Notes: a model not told the origin generated them from the letters alone. A DNA stretch of 64,000 nucleotides from Roseiconus nitratireducens (GCF_008629675.1 NZ_VWOX01000017.1:1-64000), one strand, 5' to 3'. Shown: positions 1 to 9,044, counted from the stretch's first letter. Made by a program: numbers and translations.

Positions 1-423
1 GGACTTTCACGGAGTTCATGACATCTTCCGCTGCAAGCCCTCGTTCCGAAGTCGGTGTACCACCTGTTACGAACCCGGAACAAACCTTCGCCCCGCTGGT
101 CCATCAGTCGCCACGCTCGCCAGAGCGTGGTGTTCCGCCGTCTGGCGACGGCAGCTACGGTCTTTCACGGAACTCATGACCTATTCCGCTGCAAGCCGTC
201 GTTCCGAAGTCGATGCGCCACTTGTTACGAACCCGGAACAAACCTTCGCCCCACTGGTCCATCAGTAGACACGCTCGCCAGAGCGTGGTGTTCCGCCGTC
301 TGGCGACGGCAGCTACGGTCTTTCACGGAACTCATGACCTATTCCGCTACAAGCCCTCGTTCCGAAGTCGATGCACCGCTTGTTACGAACCCGGAACAAA
401 CCTTCGCTCCGCTGGTCCATCAG
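1..423. repeat. 158-bp tandem direct repeat, about 2.7 copies
   Basis: Near-identical units begin at 5, 163 and 321, a period of exactly 158 bp; the third copy stops at about 423. Each full unit carries two small hairpins: ACGCTC-GCCA-GAGCGT, and GCCGTC-TGGC-GACGGC at about 137-152 and 295-310. The second hairpin belongs to a family found again at 48127-48270 and 61792-61805. The array runs right up to the stop codon of the RND pump gene, so it may act as its 3' end or terminator region. It begins at the window edge, so the true copy number is unknown. Open frames inside it on the + strand only reflect the repeat. Confidence 0.9.
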
Positions 424-3400
424 TGGTGTTCATGGCTCAGTTTCATCACGTGCAGTCCGCGAGCGAACCACGGGTAGATGCAGGGAACCACCAAGGAAGT
501 CAGCAGCGTGGAGGTGATCAATCCGCCGATCACCACGGTTGCCAACGGTCGTTGCATCTCTGCCCCGTCACCGGTGGAGAGCGCCATCGGCAGGAAGCCC
601 AAACTGGCAACCAATGCGGTCATCAGAACCGGTCGCAGCCGAACCAAAGCCGTTTCATGGCTCACCTCGCGGAGCGGTAGCCCCGTATGACGCAGGTTCT
701 CCGCCGCGCTGACCCACACCAATCCGTTCAGCACGGCGACGCCGAACAAAGCGATGAATCCGACGCCGGCCGAGATGCTGAACGGCATGTCGCGGAGATA
801 CAATGCGTACACGCCTCCCGACGCCGCCATCGGAACGGCCAGGAAAATCAGGAACGCCAGACGCAGCGACCCCAGACTGGTGTGCAGCAGCAGCATGATC
901 ACCACCAACACGATCGGCGTGATGATGGCCAGCCGGCGACTGGCCGATTGCAAGTTCTCAAAATCACCGCCCCACCGGATTTCATAGCCCGGCGGCAGGT
1001 CGACCTTGTCGTCGATCGAACGTTTCGCTTCAGCGACAAAGCTTGCAACGTCGCGTCCGCGGACATTTGCCGAAATGAACGTTCGACGCCGGTTGCCCTC
1101 ATGTTCAATCGAGGGCGGCGTCTCTTCCAGTTCAATGTCCGCCAGCTCCTTGAGCGGAATCGCTTGCCCCTGCGAGTCGGCGACGGGAACCTGTTCCAGC
1201 AGTGCCAGGTTTTCTCGCCACACTTGGGGAATGCGGACCATGATCGGGTAGCGGGCCCGTCCCTCGAAAATCTGGCCGACCTCGTGCCCGCCCAGAGAAG
1301 CCACGACGTCCAGGACATTTTGAGCGTCGATTCCGTACTGCGCCAAAGCCTCTGCCTTGGTATTGATCGTCAGCGTCGAGAGGTTGGCCTGGTAGTCCGC
1401 TTTGACATCGACCGCGCCGGGGATTGTCCGCAGGACCGATTCGATTTGCTTCCCCTTCTCGCCCAGGATTTCGAGATCGTCTCCGTACAGGAGGACGGCG
1501 ACGTCCGCTTTGACGCCGGCAACCAATTCGTCCACCCGCATTTCGATCGGCTGCGTGAAGCCGAAAGCGACGCCGGGGACGTTCGCATTGAGGTCGTCCG
1601 ACATTTGTTCGATCAACTCATTGCGCGTCTTGTGTTCGGGCCACTGGTGGATCGGCTTGAGCAGCACCCAAACGTCGGTCTGGTGCACGCCCATCACGTC
1701 GTTGGCAATCTCCGGACGGCCTGTTTTGCAGAAAACCGTCTTCACCTCCGGATACTTCATCAGGATGTCCTCGATCTGCGTCGACATTTCGATCGAACCT
1801 TCCAACGTGGCACTTGGCAAACGCAGGGCTTCGACCAGCAGATCGCCCTCTTCCAAGCGGGGCATGAACTCGGCACCCAGATTGCGAGCGACGGGCAGGC
1901 TGACGGCAAACACCATTAAAGCGGTGGCAACGGTCACGATTGGATGCCGGATGGCTCGCGTGACGATCGGTTCGTAAAACCATTTGACCACTCGAACCAG
2001 GAAGACTTCCTTTTCGTCCATTTTCTTCGGCAGAAAGATGGACGCCATCGCGGGCATGAAACTGAGCGACAACAGCAGCGAACCGCCCAGTGCGAACAAG
2101 ACGGTCAATGCCATCGGACGGAACAGTTTTCCTTCGGTGCCTTCCAGCATCAGGATCGGCAGGAACACGACGGCGATGATCAATTCGCCAAACATGGTGG
2201 GTTTGCGAACTTCGACCGCGGCGTCACAAATCACGTCTTCGTGTTTGGCGTCGCCGTTGTCGTGCGACAACTTGCGGATACAGTTCTCGACCATGATCAC
2301 CGAACTATCGACGATCAGTCCGAAGTCGATCGCGCCCAGGCTCATCAAGCTGGCGGTCACTCCGGTCGCCCGCATCACGTTGGTCGCGAACAACATCGAG
2401 AGGGGAATGGCCAGGGCGACGATGATTCCCGCCCGCAGATTTCCGAGCATCAGCAGCAGCACCACGATCACCAGCAGGCCGCCTTCGGTCAGGTTGGTCA
2501 GCACGGTTTTCAGCGTTCGGCCGATCAACGCGGATCGATCGTAGGTCACTTCCAGTCGGACACCCTCAGGGAGCGTTTTTTCGATCTCGTCCAGCCGCTG
2601 CTTGGCGGCTTGAACCACCTCTCGGGAGTTTTCACCGATCAGCATCATGACCAATCCGGTCACGATCTCGCCGCGGCCGTCTCGCGTCACCGCGCCCTGC
2701 CGCGTCATCGGTTGAATGCTCACGGTGGCCACGTCCCGAACCAAAATCGGGTTTCCATCCGCATCGCGCCGGATCACCACCGATTCGATGTCGTCTTCGC
2801 AGTGCAACAAGGACACGCCACGGATGAATCTTTGTTCGCCATGATGGATCACGTAGCCGCCGCCGGCGGTGCTGTTGTTTTGTTCCAACCGCGAAAACAG
2901 CTGCTCCATGGAAACACCGTAGCTGGCCATCCGATCCGGGTCGGGTTGGACTTCGTAGGTTTTGTAGTACCCACCGTGAGTGTTCACCTCGGTCACGCCC
3001 TTGACTTCCCGCAGCCGCGGCGAGATGTCCCATTCCAACATGGTGCGGAGTTCCATCGGCGTGTGACGTTCGCTGCGAACCTCGAATTGCAGGATCTCGC
3101 CCAAGGCCGTCGTCAGAGGACCGACGGTGGGCGTGCCGTAACCGTTGGGAATCTTGCTGGCGGCATCGGAAAGGCGTTCGGACACCAACTGCCGGGCGCG
3201 GTAGATGTCGGTTCCTTCCTGGAAGACGATGGTTACCACGGAGATGCCGAATTTGGACACGCTGCGCAATTCTTCAACGTCCGGTAGGCCACCCATCGTC
3301 GTTTCGACCGGATACGTCACGTAACGTTCGACTTCCACCGGCGACAATGATCCCGCGTCCGTCACGACCTGGACCTGAACGTTGGTCATGTCGGGAACCG

Positions 3401-3512
3401 CGTCGATGGGCAGGTGCAGCGCGGAGTAGACGCCGGCGCCAGCCATCAGCAACGTCAAAATGATGACCAGGCCGCGATTGACCAGGGACAGTTCGATGAT
3501 CTTGGTGAGCAT
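420..3512 (-). CDS. HME-type RND heavy-metal efflux pump (CzcA/CusA family)
   Basis: This 1030-residue protein is the inner-membrane, proton-driven pump of a tripartite metal efflux system. It has the normal family length, an N-terminal first transmembrane helix (about residues 10-32), two large periplasmic loops and the usual cluster of helices. The fourth-helix motif IDFGLIVDSSVIMVEN holds the three acidic residues D396, D402 and E409. That pattern fits the divalent-cation (Zn/Co/Ni, Czc-like) branch better than the Cu/Ag (Cus) branch; the exact metal is an inference. The adaptor gene lies 210 bp upstream on the same strand, so the two probably form one operon. No outer-membrane factor gene is in the window. 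The start ATG at 3512 gives the canonical N-terminus. The stop codon overlaps the end of the 158-bp repeat array. Confidence 0.95.
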   Translation of the reverse strand: MLTKIIELSLVNRGLVIILTLLMAGAGVYSALHLPIDAVPDMTNVQVQVVTDAGSLSPVEVERYVTYPVETTMGGLPDVEELRSVSKFGISVVTIVFQEGTDIYRARQLVSERLSDAASKIPNGYGTPTVGPLTTALGEILQFEVRSERHTPMELRTMLEWDISPRLREVKGVTEVNTHGGYYKTYEVQPDPDRMASYGVSMEQLFSRLEQNNSTAGGGYVIHHGEQRFIRGVSLLHCEDDIESVVIRRDADGNPILVRDVATVSIQPMTRQGAVTRDGRGEIVTGLVMMLIGENSREVVQAAKQRLDEIEKTLPEGVRLEVTYDRSALIGRTLKTVLTNLTEGGLLVIVVLLLMLGNLRAGIIVALAIPLSMLFATNVMRATGVTASLMSLGAIDFGLIVDSSVIMVENCIRKLSHDNGDAKHEDVICDAAVEVRKPTMFGELIIAVVFLPILMLEGTEGKLFRPMALTVLFALGGSLLLSLSFMPAMASIFLPKKMDEKEVFLVRVVKWFYEPIVTRAIRHPIVTVATALMVFAVSLPVARNLGAEFMPRLEEGDLLVEALRLPSATLEGSIEMSTQIEDILMKYPEVKTVFCKTGRPEIANDVMGVHQTDVWVLLKPIHQWPEHKTRNELIEQMSDDLNANVPGVAFGFTQPIEMRVDELVAGVKADVAVLLYGDDLEILGEKGKQIESVLRTIPGAVDVKADYQANLSTLTINTKAEALAQYGIDAQNVLDVVASLGGHEVGQIFEGRARYPIMVRIPQVWRENLALLEQVPVADSQGQAIPLKELADIELEETPPSIEHEGNRRRTFISANVRGRDVASFVAEAKRSIDDKVDLPPGYEIRWGGDFENLQSASRRLAIITPIVLVVIMLLLHTSLGSLRLAFLIFLAVPMAASGGVYALYLRDMPFSISAGVGFIALFGVAVLNGLVWVSAAENLRHTGLPLREVSHETALVRLRPVLMTALVASLGFLPMALSTGDGAEMQRPLATVVIGGLITSTLLTSLVVPCIYPWFARGLHVMKLSHEHH

Positions 3513-3722
3513 GGTGGGGACGTAGGCGGGGGGTCAATCTCGGAGGGGGGCGGTGGGTGTGGCCCGCGTCTCCATGCGAGCCGGAGTCGGCGAGCGTTCA
3601 CGCTGCTGCCTCGGAATTCAGCGACGGCGGATTGCCAGGATCTCAGACACCTTGGAACGCCGGGAAAGGTCCGTGGCAAGTCGGGTCGCCAACATATTCA
3701 AGGCGTCGCAAAACGGCGTTCA

Positions 3723-5219
3723 CTATTCCGCCTCGCCCTGCAACAACAACTCGGACTTCAGCAGAAAGGCACCGTCGGTCACGACCAGCTGTCCGGGAGA
3801 AAGTCCGTCAACGACCTCCACCCAGTCCTCTGACGATTGTCCCGTCGTGACATCAACGCGTTTGTAGGTGCCATTGCTGGTGTCCACGAAAACGAACTTC
3901 TGATTCTCATGCTGGATCACCGACTCCGGCTTGATCGCCAACGCGGTACGGGCCTGGCCGATGGGGACGGTCACACGAACGAACATTCCCGGACGCAGCA
4001 GCCCGTCACGGTTATCGATCGTCGCGATCAGCGGGACAGAATTGGTGCCCGATTCCACTTCCCGCCCCACGTATTTGATGGTGGCGTCGAATTCCTGGTC
4101 GTCCAACGCAGGCACCCGCACCGTCACCTTCGCCCCGGGTTGCAAAACAACCGCGGACCAGTCGTTTTCGCGAATGCTCGCGGCGACATACAGGGACCGC
4201 GTGTCCGCCAAAACAAACAACGAGTCTCCGCTGGAAACCCGTTCGTTGTTGGCGTACTGCCGTGATTCAACCGTTGCGGCAAACGGTGCCCGAACTTCCA
4301 AACGCGACAGGGCCTCCTGGTCGCTCAGGCTGACCGTCGAACGGTCTTCCTGATATCCCAGCAGAGTCTCGACCGCCTGCCAGGCGAGGTTGAGTTGGCG
4401 ATCGGCCTCCGCCAGGTCCGCTTCAGCCTGCATCCGCGATTTGCTGGCGGCAAAGGTTGCCTGATCACAGGCCGTCCTGAATTCCGTTTCCGCGATCTGT
4501 CGTTCCGCTTCACGCTCGCGGACGGCCCTTCCCGAGACGGCGCCCGAATCGGCAAGGGGCGATATCTTTTCCAACACTTGGTTGGACAACCGCAGTTTTG
4601 AGTAGGCCGACAAGATGTCCTGCCGATAGCTGCCCAATGAACGGTCCGAGAACGTCGCCTCGATTTCGTCCGGAGAACTTCGCTGCTTGACCATCGAGAG
4701 CAAGGTCTGAAGATTTTGTTCGACGCGTGTTTCGCGTTCCAGGATTTGCTGAGCGATTTCCCGTTGTTGTTTGCACTTGAGAATCGCGGCGCGTGCGCGT
4801 CCGATTTCCGGGCTGCGGAGCACCGCCAGCAACTGCCCTTCTTTGACCTGCTCTCCAGGCGTCACGAGCACTTCCGCCAGAATTCCATCCATCGGTGCCC
4901 TGACGTCAATGTGCTTCGATTCGTCGTATCGGATTCGCCCCGGAACGGTGTGCACGTGCTGCAGCGATTGGTTTTCAGCCGCCACGCTCTGCAATTTTGC
5001 CGCATCCAGTTTTCCCTGAGGCAACGCCAGCGCATCCGTCAGGGCGGCGTCCGCACCATCGCCTTCGCTGCTGACCTCCGACTCACCGGTTGACTGAATC
5101 AAGTGATGAATGGCCAGCCATCCCACACCGAGTACGGCGAGGACCAGAATCGTGGGCGCCATCTTGGCAAGGGACTGCAGCGGCCGCGTCGGGGCCGCCG
5201 GATGCGAGTCGTCGGACAT
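3723..5219 (-). CDS. RND efflux periplasmic adaptor subunit (CzcB/CusB type)
   Basis: This 498-residue membrane fusion protein would bridge the RND pump at 420-3512 and an outer-membrane channel. An N-terminal membrane anchor (about residues 20-41) follows a short cytoplasmic tail. Then come a lipoyl/barrel-sandwich half (VRAPMDGILAEVLV), a long coiled-coil hairpin (about residues 140-270), the second barrel-sandwich half and beta-barrel domains. The C-terminal part ends in a membrane-proximal domain (WVEVVDGLSPGQLVVTDGA). There is no Met-rich CusF-like or His-rich tail to indicate a metal. It is the first gene of the probable two-gene operon. A perfect 13-bp palindrome about 82 bp upstream of the ATG may be an operator. 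Confidence 0.93.
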   Translation of the reverse strand: MSDDSHPAAPTRPLQSLAKMAPTILVLAVLGVGWLAIHHLIQSTGESEVSSEGDGADAALTDALALPQGKLDAAKLQSVAAENQSLQHVHTVPGRIRYDESKHIDVRAPMDGILAEVLVTPGEQVKEGQLLAVLRSPEIGRARAAILKCKQQREIAQQILERETRVEQNLQTLLSMVKQRSSPDEIEATFSDRSLGSYRQDILSAYSKLRLSNQVLEKISPLADSGAVSGRAVREREAERQIAETEFRTACDQATFAASKSRMQAEADLAEADRQLNLAWQAVETLLGYQEDRSTVSLSDQEALSRLEVRAPFAATVESRQYANNERVSSGDSLFVLADTRSLYVAASIRENDWSAVVLQPGAKVTVRVPALDDQEFDATIKYVGREVESGTNSVPLIATIDNRDGLLRPGMFVRVTVPIGQARTALAIKPESVIQHENQKFVFVDTSNGTYKRVDVTTGQSSEDWVEVVDGLSPGQLVVTDGAFLLKSELLLQGEAE

Positions 5220-5625
5220 CGGATCGGGCTTGGTGAGGTCGGTGGAGGGAATTCAGTCGATCGCCCACCGAAGCATCGCCCGTGCCACACGCGATTGGAC
5301 CCGTAATTTACGGCATTTCACCCCACTTTCACGGTTGCGACCCGGCAGCAAGCAAAGAGATTCACCAACCCGCTGGAAAGAAACTGTCCACCCCCAGAAC
5401 AGACCGGTGAGCTCGCCGAACCAGCCATCAGCGGACCGACCGCGGTTCTCCGCTCCGAGCTCTCGGCGGGACGACGAATCAGAGAAATCTGCTCCAATTC
5501 AGCACGATTGCTGAAGATCGGAACGATTGCCGCATCCAAAACTTCTGAGTGCCGCCAGACCGGGGCCGCACTCCGCCTCTAAGATCCATGGTGATCCAAG
5601 CACTTTGTAAACACGGGAATAATTG
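5220..5625. other. Divergent intergenic region between efflux operon and TRASH lipoprotein
   Basis: No convincing gene is present in these 406 bp. A short open frame on the - strand (5318-5539) has no recognisable domain and was not called. The region must hold the promoters of both divergent transcripts. Its clearest signal is the AT-rich palindrome CCGTAATTTACGG at 5301-5313. Confidence 0.6.
5301..5313. promoter_or_regulatory. Perfect 13-bp palindrome, possible operator of the efflux operon
   Basis: CCGTAA-T-TTACGG is an exact inverted repeat in otherwise GC-rich DNA, 82-94 bp upstream of the adaptor start codon. Position and AT content fit a binding site for a dimeric regulator of the metal-efflux genes. 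No regulator gene is adjacent, so the assignment is only an inference. Confidence 0.3.
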
Positions 5626-6015
5626 ATGCGCACGAACTTAGCGACTTCAGTGACTCTTTTCGCGGCTTTCTTGTTGGTCGTGGCCGGATGCAACCAGTCG
5701 CCCGATAGCGACATTCCGCCGCAAAGCGAAACCCAGAACTCGACGGCGGCGAGCGGAGACGTCGAGACCTCCGTTGAATCCGAACCGACGGCGGCTGCCG
5801 ATTCGATGCCGGCGGGGCTGAAAGAGTTGGATGCGGACGACCGTACCGCTGCCATGCAACAGAAGGTCTGTCCCGTCAGCGGCCAATCGCTGGGCTCCAT
5901 GGGCGCGCCCAAGAAGATTGACGTCGACGGGCAAAGCGTTTGGATCTGTTGTGATTCCTGCGAAGAGAAGCTGTTGGCGGATCCGCAGAAATACCTGGCG
6001 AAGCTGGAACCTTAG
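5626..6015 (+). CDS. Lipoprotein with C-terminal TRASH/YHS-like metal-binding domain
   Basis: A 129-residue secreted protein. The N-terminus has a signal peptide ending in a lipobox (LLVVAGC), so it should be lipid-anchored outside the cytoplasmic membrane. A low-complexity Ser/Glu/Ala linker follows. The C-terminal about 50 residues form a Cys-rich module, CPVSGQSLGS...VWICCDSCEEKL, typical of TRASH/YHS-like domains thought to bind copper or other soft metals. ATG at 5626 is preferred to an in-frame TTG one codon earlier. It is divergent from the RND efflux operon, so a role in periplasmic metal handling is a reasonable inference. Confidence 0.8.
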   Translation: MRTNLATSVTLFAAFLLVVAGCNQSPDSDIPPQSETQNSTAASGDVETSVESEPTAAADSMPAGLKELDADDRTAAMQQKVCPVSGQSLGSMGAPKKIDVDGQSVWICCDSCEEKLLADPQKYLAKLEP

Positions 6016-6189
6016 TGCTTCTTCCGGTCTGGTTCTGTGACCAATGATGGAGCGATTGGCCGATCGGATCTTGCCATGCTTTGGGCAATGCAGGCGGACT
6101 CGTTCAGTCGAATTCGATGGAAACGACGCCGACCGTCACGCGGGCCTGGGTCTCCCCCGATCGGGCTCGGTCGCCGGTCGACGTTCGGG

Positions 6190-6195
6190 TATAAT
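6190..6195 (+). promoter_or_regulatory. Candidate sigma-70 type -10 box of the Rrf2 gene
   Basis: A perfect TATAAT lies 53 bp upstream of the rrf2-like ATG in an otherwise GC-rich region. The -35 region at the expected spacing (TCGGTC, about 6167-6172) is weak, so activation or an extended -10 may be needed. Confidence 0.45.
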
Positions 6196-6248
6196 GGCAC
6201 CGTGCGATCATCGCGAGTTGCGTCCGTGTCCCGCCCGAGTGTTCATTC

Positions 6249-6683
6249 ATGCTTTCTAAAACGGCCGAGTACGCATTGCGTGCTGTTGCTTACATGGGTA
6301 GCCGTCCTGGAAGCCCCGCTTCGGCTGACATGATGGCCGAACGGACGAAGGTTCCCCGTCGGTACCTGACCCGGGTCCTTCAGGATCTGGCATCGGCGGG
6401 TTTGGTCCGTTCTCGGCCTGGCCCGGGCGGCGGCTACGAGTTGTGTGTCTCGATCGACAAACTGACCATTTTGGACGTGGTGGAGAAGGTCGGTCCGATC
6501 GAACGAATTCGGTCATGTCCGCTCGGGTTGAAATCCCACACGGCGCTGTGCCCGCTGCACGCCGCGTTGGACGATGCTTACGCGGCCACCGAGAATGCGT
6601 TTCGGGGCGTGACGATCAAGGAGTTGATCGAATCGACCAGTCCCATCATTCCCCTGTGCGAAAGCGGAGTCGTAGCTGACTAG
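6249..6683 (+). CDS. Rrf2 family transcriptional regulator
   Basis: A 144-residue winged-helix regulator of the Rrf2 (IscR/NsrR) family. The N-terminus MLSKTAEYALRAVAYM and the wing segment GPGGGYEL are characteristic. The sensing loop is RSCPLGLKSHTALCPLH, with two Cys and a nearby His. It therefore has fewer Cys than the three-Cys Fe-S sites of NsrR or IscR; the type in which CPLG..(S)H...LCPLH replaces the cluster motif is common in this family, so Fe-S binding is uncertain. It converges on moaA at the 3' end of the nitrate region, and many Rrf2 proteins respond to NO or nitrite. Control of the neighbouring haem and nitrate genes is possible but unproved. Confidence 0.9.
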   Translation: MLSKTAEYALRAVAYMGSRPGSPASADMMAERTKVPRRYLTRVLQDLASAGLVRSRPGPGGGYELCVSIDKLTILDVVEKVGPIERIRSCPLGLKSHTALCPLHAALDDAYAATENAFRGVTIKELIESTSPIIPLCESGVVAD

Positions 6684-6685
6684 CT

Positions 6686-6812
6686 CGACAGCGTTACTTT
6701 GGGTGAGCCGCGTGGCGCTAGCCGCGGTTTTTGTCGCCTCAACCGGCGGCTAGCGCCTTGCCGCTCTTTGCACCGCAAATCACGGCGTTTTTGATTGAAA
6801 GCGGCGTTGCCC
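6686..6812. mobile_element. 127-bp MITE-like palindromic element, copy 1
   Basis: This element fills the convergent gap between the rrf2 stop (6683) and the moaA stop (6815). Its core is a long hairpin, GGCGCTAGCCGC...GCGGCTAGCGCC. A second copy of exactly the same length lies in inverted orientation at 56009-56135. The ends are imperfect inverted repeats (CGACAGCGTTACTTT; GGGCAACGCCGCTTT read inward from the other end). It has no coding capacity. By position it could serve as a bidirectional terminator. Confidence 0.75.
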
Positions 6813-6814
6813 AC

Positions 6815-7795
6815 CTACCCGCCGATGGCGTACATGGGACGTGAGGGACGGCGGAAGGTCAAATCGTCCGTTCCGTGCCCGGCTTTTTTCGCCGCCACGG
6901 CGGTGCGAATCAAATCCGCGACCTGTTCATCAGTCGCCCCGGAGCGCAGCATTGCCCGCACGTCCGCCGAGTCTTCGCCGAACAGACAATTGCGGATTTG
7001 GCCGTCCGCCGTCAAACGAAAACGATTGCATGTGTCGCAGAACGGTCGCGTGACGGAGGGAATGACGCCAATCCGGCCGATCCCATCGGGAAAAACATAG
7101 TCGGTCGCAGGTGAACTGCCATCGTGTGGGACTGCCGTCAGCGGCCCGACCAGCGATCGGAACCGTTGCAGGATCTGGTCACCTGAGAGAACCGCATCCG
7201 GGTCCCAGGCACCATCGGAGTCCAATGGCATGAACTCGATGAATCGGATCGGAATGCCGGTGACACTTGTGTAATTGGCAAAACGCTCCAACTGGTGTTC
7301 CGTGAAGCCTCGCATTGCGATCGCATTGATCTTGACGCTCAACCCCACCTGGATCGCTCGCTGGATTCCATCCAGGACGCGATCCAACCCCGGCCGCCGA
7401 GTGACCTGACGAAAAGCGGATTCATCCATCGCATCCAGGCTGACGTTGACGCTACGCAATCCGGCGTCGGCCAACCCCGCTGCTTGATCGCCAAGCAGGA
7501 TTCCGTTGCTGGTCAGAGAGACCTTCTTGATCCCATCAATTCTTACCAGGACCGCGACCAACTTTTCGATCTCGGAACGGACAAGCGGCTCGCCGCCGGT
7601 CAACCGGACGTCATCGACGCCCAATGACGCGGAAATCTGAACGAAACGCGTGATCTCCTCGAAGCTCAGTATGTCTCGCCGATGCTGGTAGATCGGCGTT
7701 TCGGCCGGCATGCAGTACGTGCAGCGCAGATTGCATCGATCTGTCACGCTGACGCGCAGACTCGTATGCAATCGACCAAACCGATCTTGAAGCAT
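6815..7795 (-). CDS. moaA: GTP 3',8-cyclase MoaA (molybdenum cofactor biosynthesis)
   Basis: MoaA is the radical SAM enzyme that converts GTP to 3',8-cyclo-GTP, the first committed step to molybdopterin, which the nitrate reductase NarB needs. With the start at 7795 it has 326 residues, the family norm. The SAM [4Fe-4S] motif is CNLRCTYC (C21, C25, C28), the second substrate-binding cluster motif is C253, C256 and C270, and the conserved C-terminal Gly-Gly is present. A longer frame to 7924 exists, but its extra N-terminus has no family match and overlaps the globin gene, so it was rejected. It lies downstream of the globin gene on the same strand, at the distal end of the nitrate region. Confidence 0.95.
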   Translation of the reverse strand: MLQDRFGRLHTSLRVSVTDRCNLRCTYCMPAETPIYQHRRDILSFEEITRFVQISASLGVDDVRLTGGEPLVRSEIEKLVAVLVRIDGIKKVSLTSNGILLGDQAAGLADAGLRSVNVSLDAMDESAFRQVTRRPGLDRVLDGIQRAIQVGLSVKINAIAMRGFTEHQLERFANYTSVTGIPIRFIEFMPLDSDGAWDPDAVLSGDQILQRFRSLVGPLTAVPHDGSSPATDYVFPDGIGRIGVIPSVTRPFCDTCNRFRLTADGQIRNCLFGEDSADVRAMLRSGATDEQVADLIRTAVAAKKAGHGTDDLTFRRPSRPMYAIGG

Positions 7796-7883
7796 GGGCG
7801 GAAAACGGAGGAGACGGAAATCGGGGCGCGCGAACACTTCCGTGATATCGTGCACCAACGATTTTATCAAGTCGCGGTGAAGA

Positions 7884-8315
7884 TCACGAGGTTGTCGGGG
7901 CGGGCTGGTCCTCGTGAGCCGCATCCAGCATCACGTTGCTGAGCGTCACGTAGGTGATCGTCCAGGCCTCTTTGACCTCGTCGGTGAATCCTTCGCCCAG
8001 CCCCTGCTGCAGCGTCCACAACAACGCCTCTCCGACGGTCTTGTAGCTCTCATCTGGGACACCGTACTTGACGTGACGTCGTCCCAATTCCTGCACGGCC
8101 GGAAGTATTTCGTCCAGCTTCGTCAGCGACATCACCGCCAGATTCAACGTGGCCATCAACTTCTTTCCCTGCTCTTTCATGTCGCCCTTGAATAGCGGAC
8201 GCAGCGAGGGATCCAATTCGAACAGGCGGCCGTAAAAAAGTTCGGCAGCTTGTTCAGAGATGGGTTTGACTTGGTTCCAGGACGACTGAACGAGATTGAT
8301 TTGCTCTGGTGTCAT
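7884..8315 (-). CDS. Single-domain bacterial globin (flavohaemoglobin globin-domain type)
   Basis: A 143-residue haem protein resembling the globin domain of flavohaemoglobins but without the FAD/NAD reductase domain. It begins MTPEQINLVQSSW, which sets the start at 8315 rather than an in-frame start at 8381. The proximal haem ligand is expected to be H81 in GRRHVKYGV. Such proteins bind O2 or NO and often work in NO detoxification, with an external reductase. The position between the nitrate/nitrite genes and moaA supports a role in removing NO formed during nitrite metabolism; this is an inference. Confidence 0.9.
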   Translation of the reverse strand: MTPEQINLVQSSWNQVKPISEQAAELFYGRLFELDPSLRPLFKGDMKEQGKKLMATLNLAVMSLTKLDEILPAVQELGRRHVKYGVPDESYKTVGEALLWTLQQGLGEGFTDEVKEAWTITYVTLSNVMLDAAHEDQPAPTTS

Positions 8316-8429
8316 TGTTTCAACGGGGTTCGATAGGTTTCGGAATGACCGACCGATGGCCGGGAGAGTTACGGGCAACACAGGTTGGAAGACGGAGGAT
8401 CGAGAACGGCGCTGCGGGTGGCCGTCCTG

Positions 8430-9044
8430 TTAAAGAGGCACGCGGACCAGGACGCCGCCCATCACGTCGTCCTGCCCGAATTCGGGATAGCCGTCTCCGC
8501 GGTTCGGGTGCTCGTTGTGGCACGACCAACAGGCTTCCGCGACCGCGCGGTCCGGGTAAACCGCGACGAAGTACTTCTTACCGCCAAGTTCTTCCTCGCC
8601 ATAAAAGTTGTCGCCGGGATGCTCGCTGATGAACTCCAACGCCTTCTGCTCAAAATCGCTTTTCGGTTGGTGCTGTTCGTTCAGTGGCCATTGGCTTCGC
8701 AGCGAATAGGAAAAACCCGCCTCGGGGTTTTCCGCAACAAGTTCGGCCCCCATGCGAAACATCTGCGCCGGAAGCGGGATCGCATTTTCGGAGTCCTTCC
8801 AGTACTCGTCCGCGGTGACCGGCGAATCCTGTTTCTTCAGATTGGTCACCACGTGGGTCGCGTAGACGGTCCGGTCGGCCATCATCACCGCGTGAACTCC
8901 ATCGGCGAACTGTTGGGGCGTGATGCCACCGGTCGGCGTCGAACTCGCTTCGGATTTGCTGCACCCGGACAGGCAGATGGCGGTCAGCCCGACCAGCAGG
9001 CAGCACGGTGCGACCACGCCCGTGAGACGGCGGAAAATAGACAT
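8430..9044 (-). CDS. c-type haem lipoprotein, DUF3365 (Tll0287-like) domain
   Basis: A 204-residue exported protein with a lipobox (CLSGC, lipidated C28) and a DUF3365-type domain. The single haem-binding motif CWSCH is near the C-terminus (C172-H176). DUF3365 domains are periplasmic, PAS-like folds that may sense redox state or small ligands or carry electrons. The ATG at 9044 is preferred because GAGGA sits 9 nt upstream; an in-frame ATG at 9053 is too close to that site. It follows the 11-haem cytochrome gene on the same strand after a 192-bp gap that contains a small hairpin, so it may be an electron partner of that protein. Confidence 0.85.
   Translation of the reverse strand: MSIFRRLTGVVAPCCLLVGLTAICLSGCSKSEASSTPTGGITPQQFADGVHAVMMADRTVYATHVVTNLKKQDSPVTADEYWKDSENAIPLPAQMFRMGAELVAENPEAGFSYSLRSQWPLNEQHQPKSDFEQKALEFISEHPGDNFYGEEELGGKKYFVAVYPDRAVAEACWSCHNEHPNRGDGYPEFGQDDVMGGVLVRVPL

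Noticed and set aside
55..680. Two + strand open frames in the first 700 bp with repeated peptides
   Set aside because: The repeated peptides are the 158-bp DNA repeat translated, and the frames run into the antisense of the pump gene.
687..3287. Long open frames on the + strand opposite the RND pump gene
   Set aside because: They have no recognisable domain, are rich in His/Gln/Arg/Asp as expected from antisense reading of GC-rich coding DNA, and lie fully within a canonical gene on the other strand.
420..3512. Assignment as CusA (copper/silver)
   Set aside because: The DFG...D...EN membrane motif belongs to the divalent-cation branch.
5318..5539. Small - strand open frame upstream of the efflux operon
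   Set aside because: It has no recognisable motif, occupies the divergent promoter region and overlaps the palindrome's neighbourhood.
7796..7924. Longer N-terminus for MoaA
   Set aside because: It overlaps the globin gene and has no match to the MoaA family, whose N-terminus begins at 7795.
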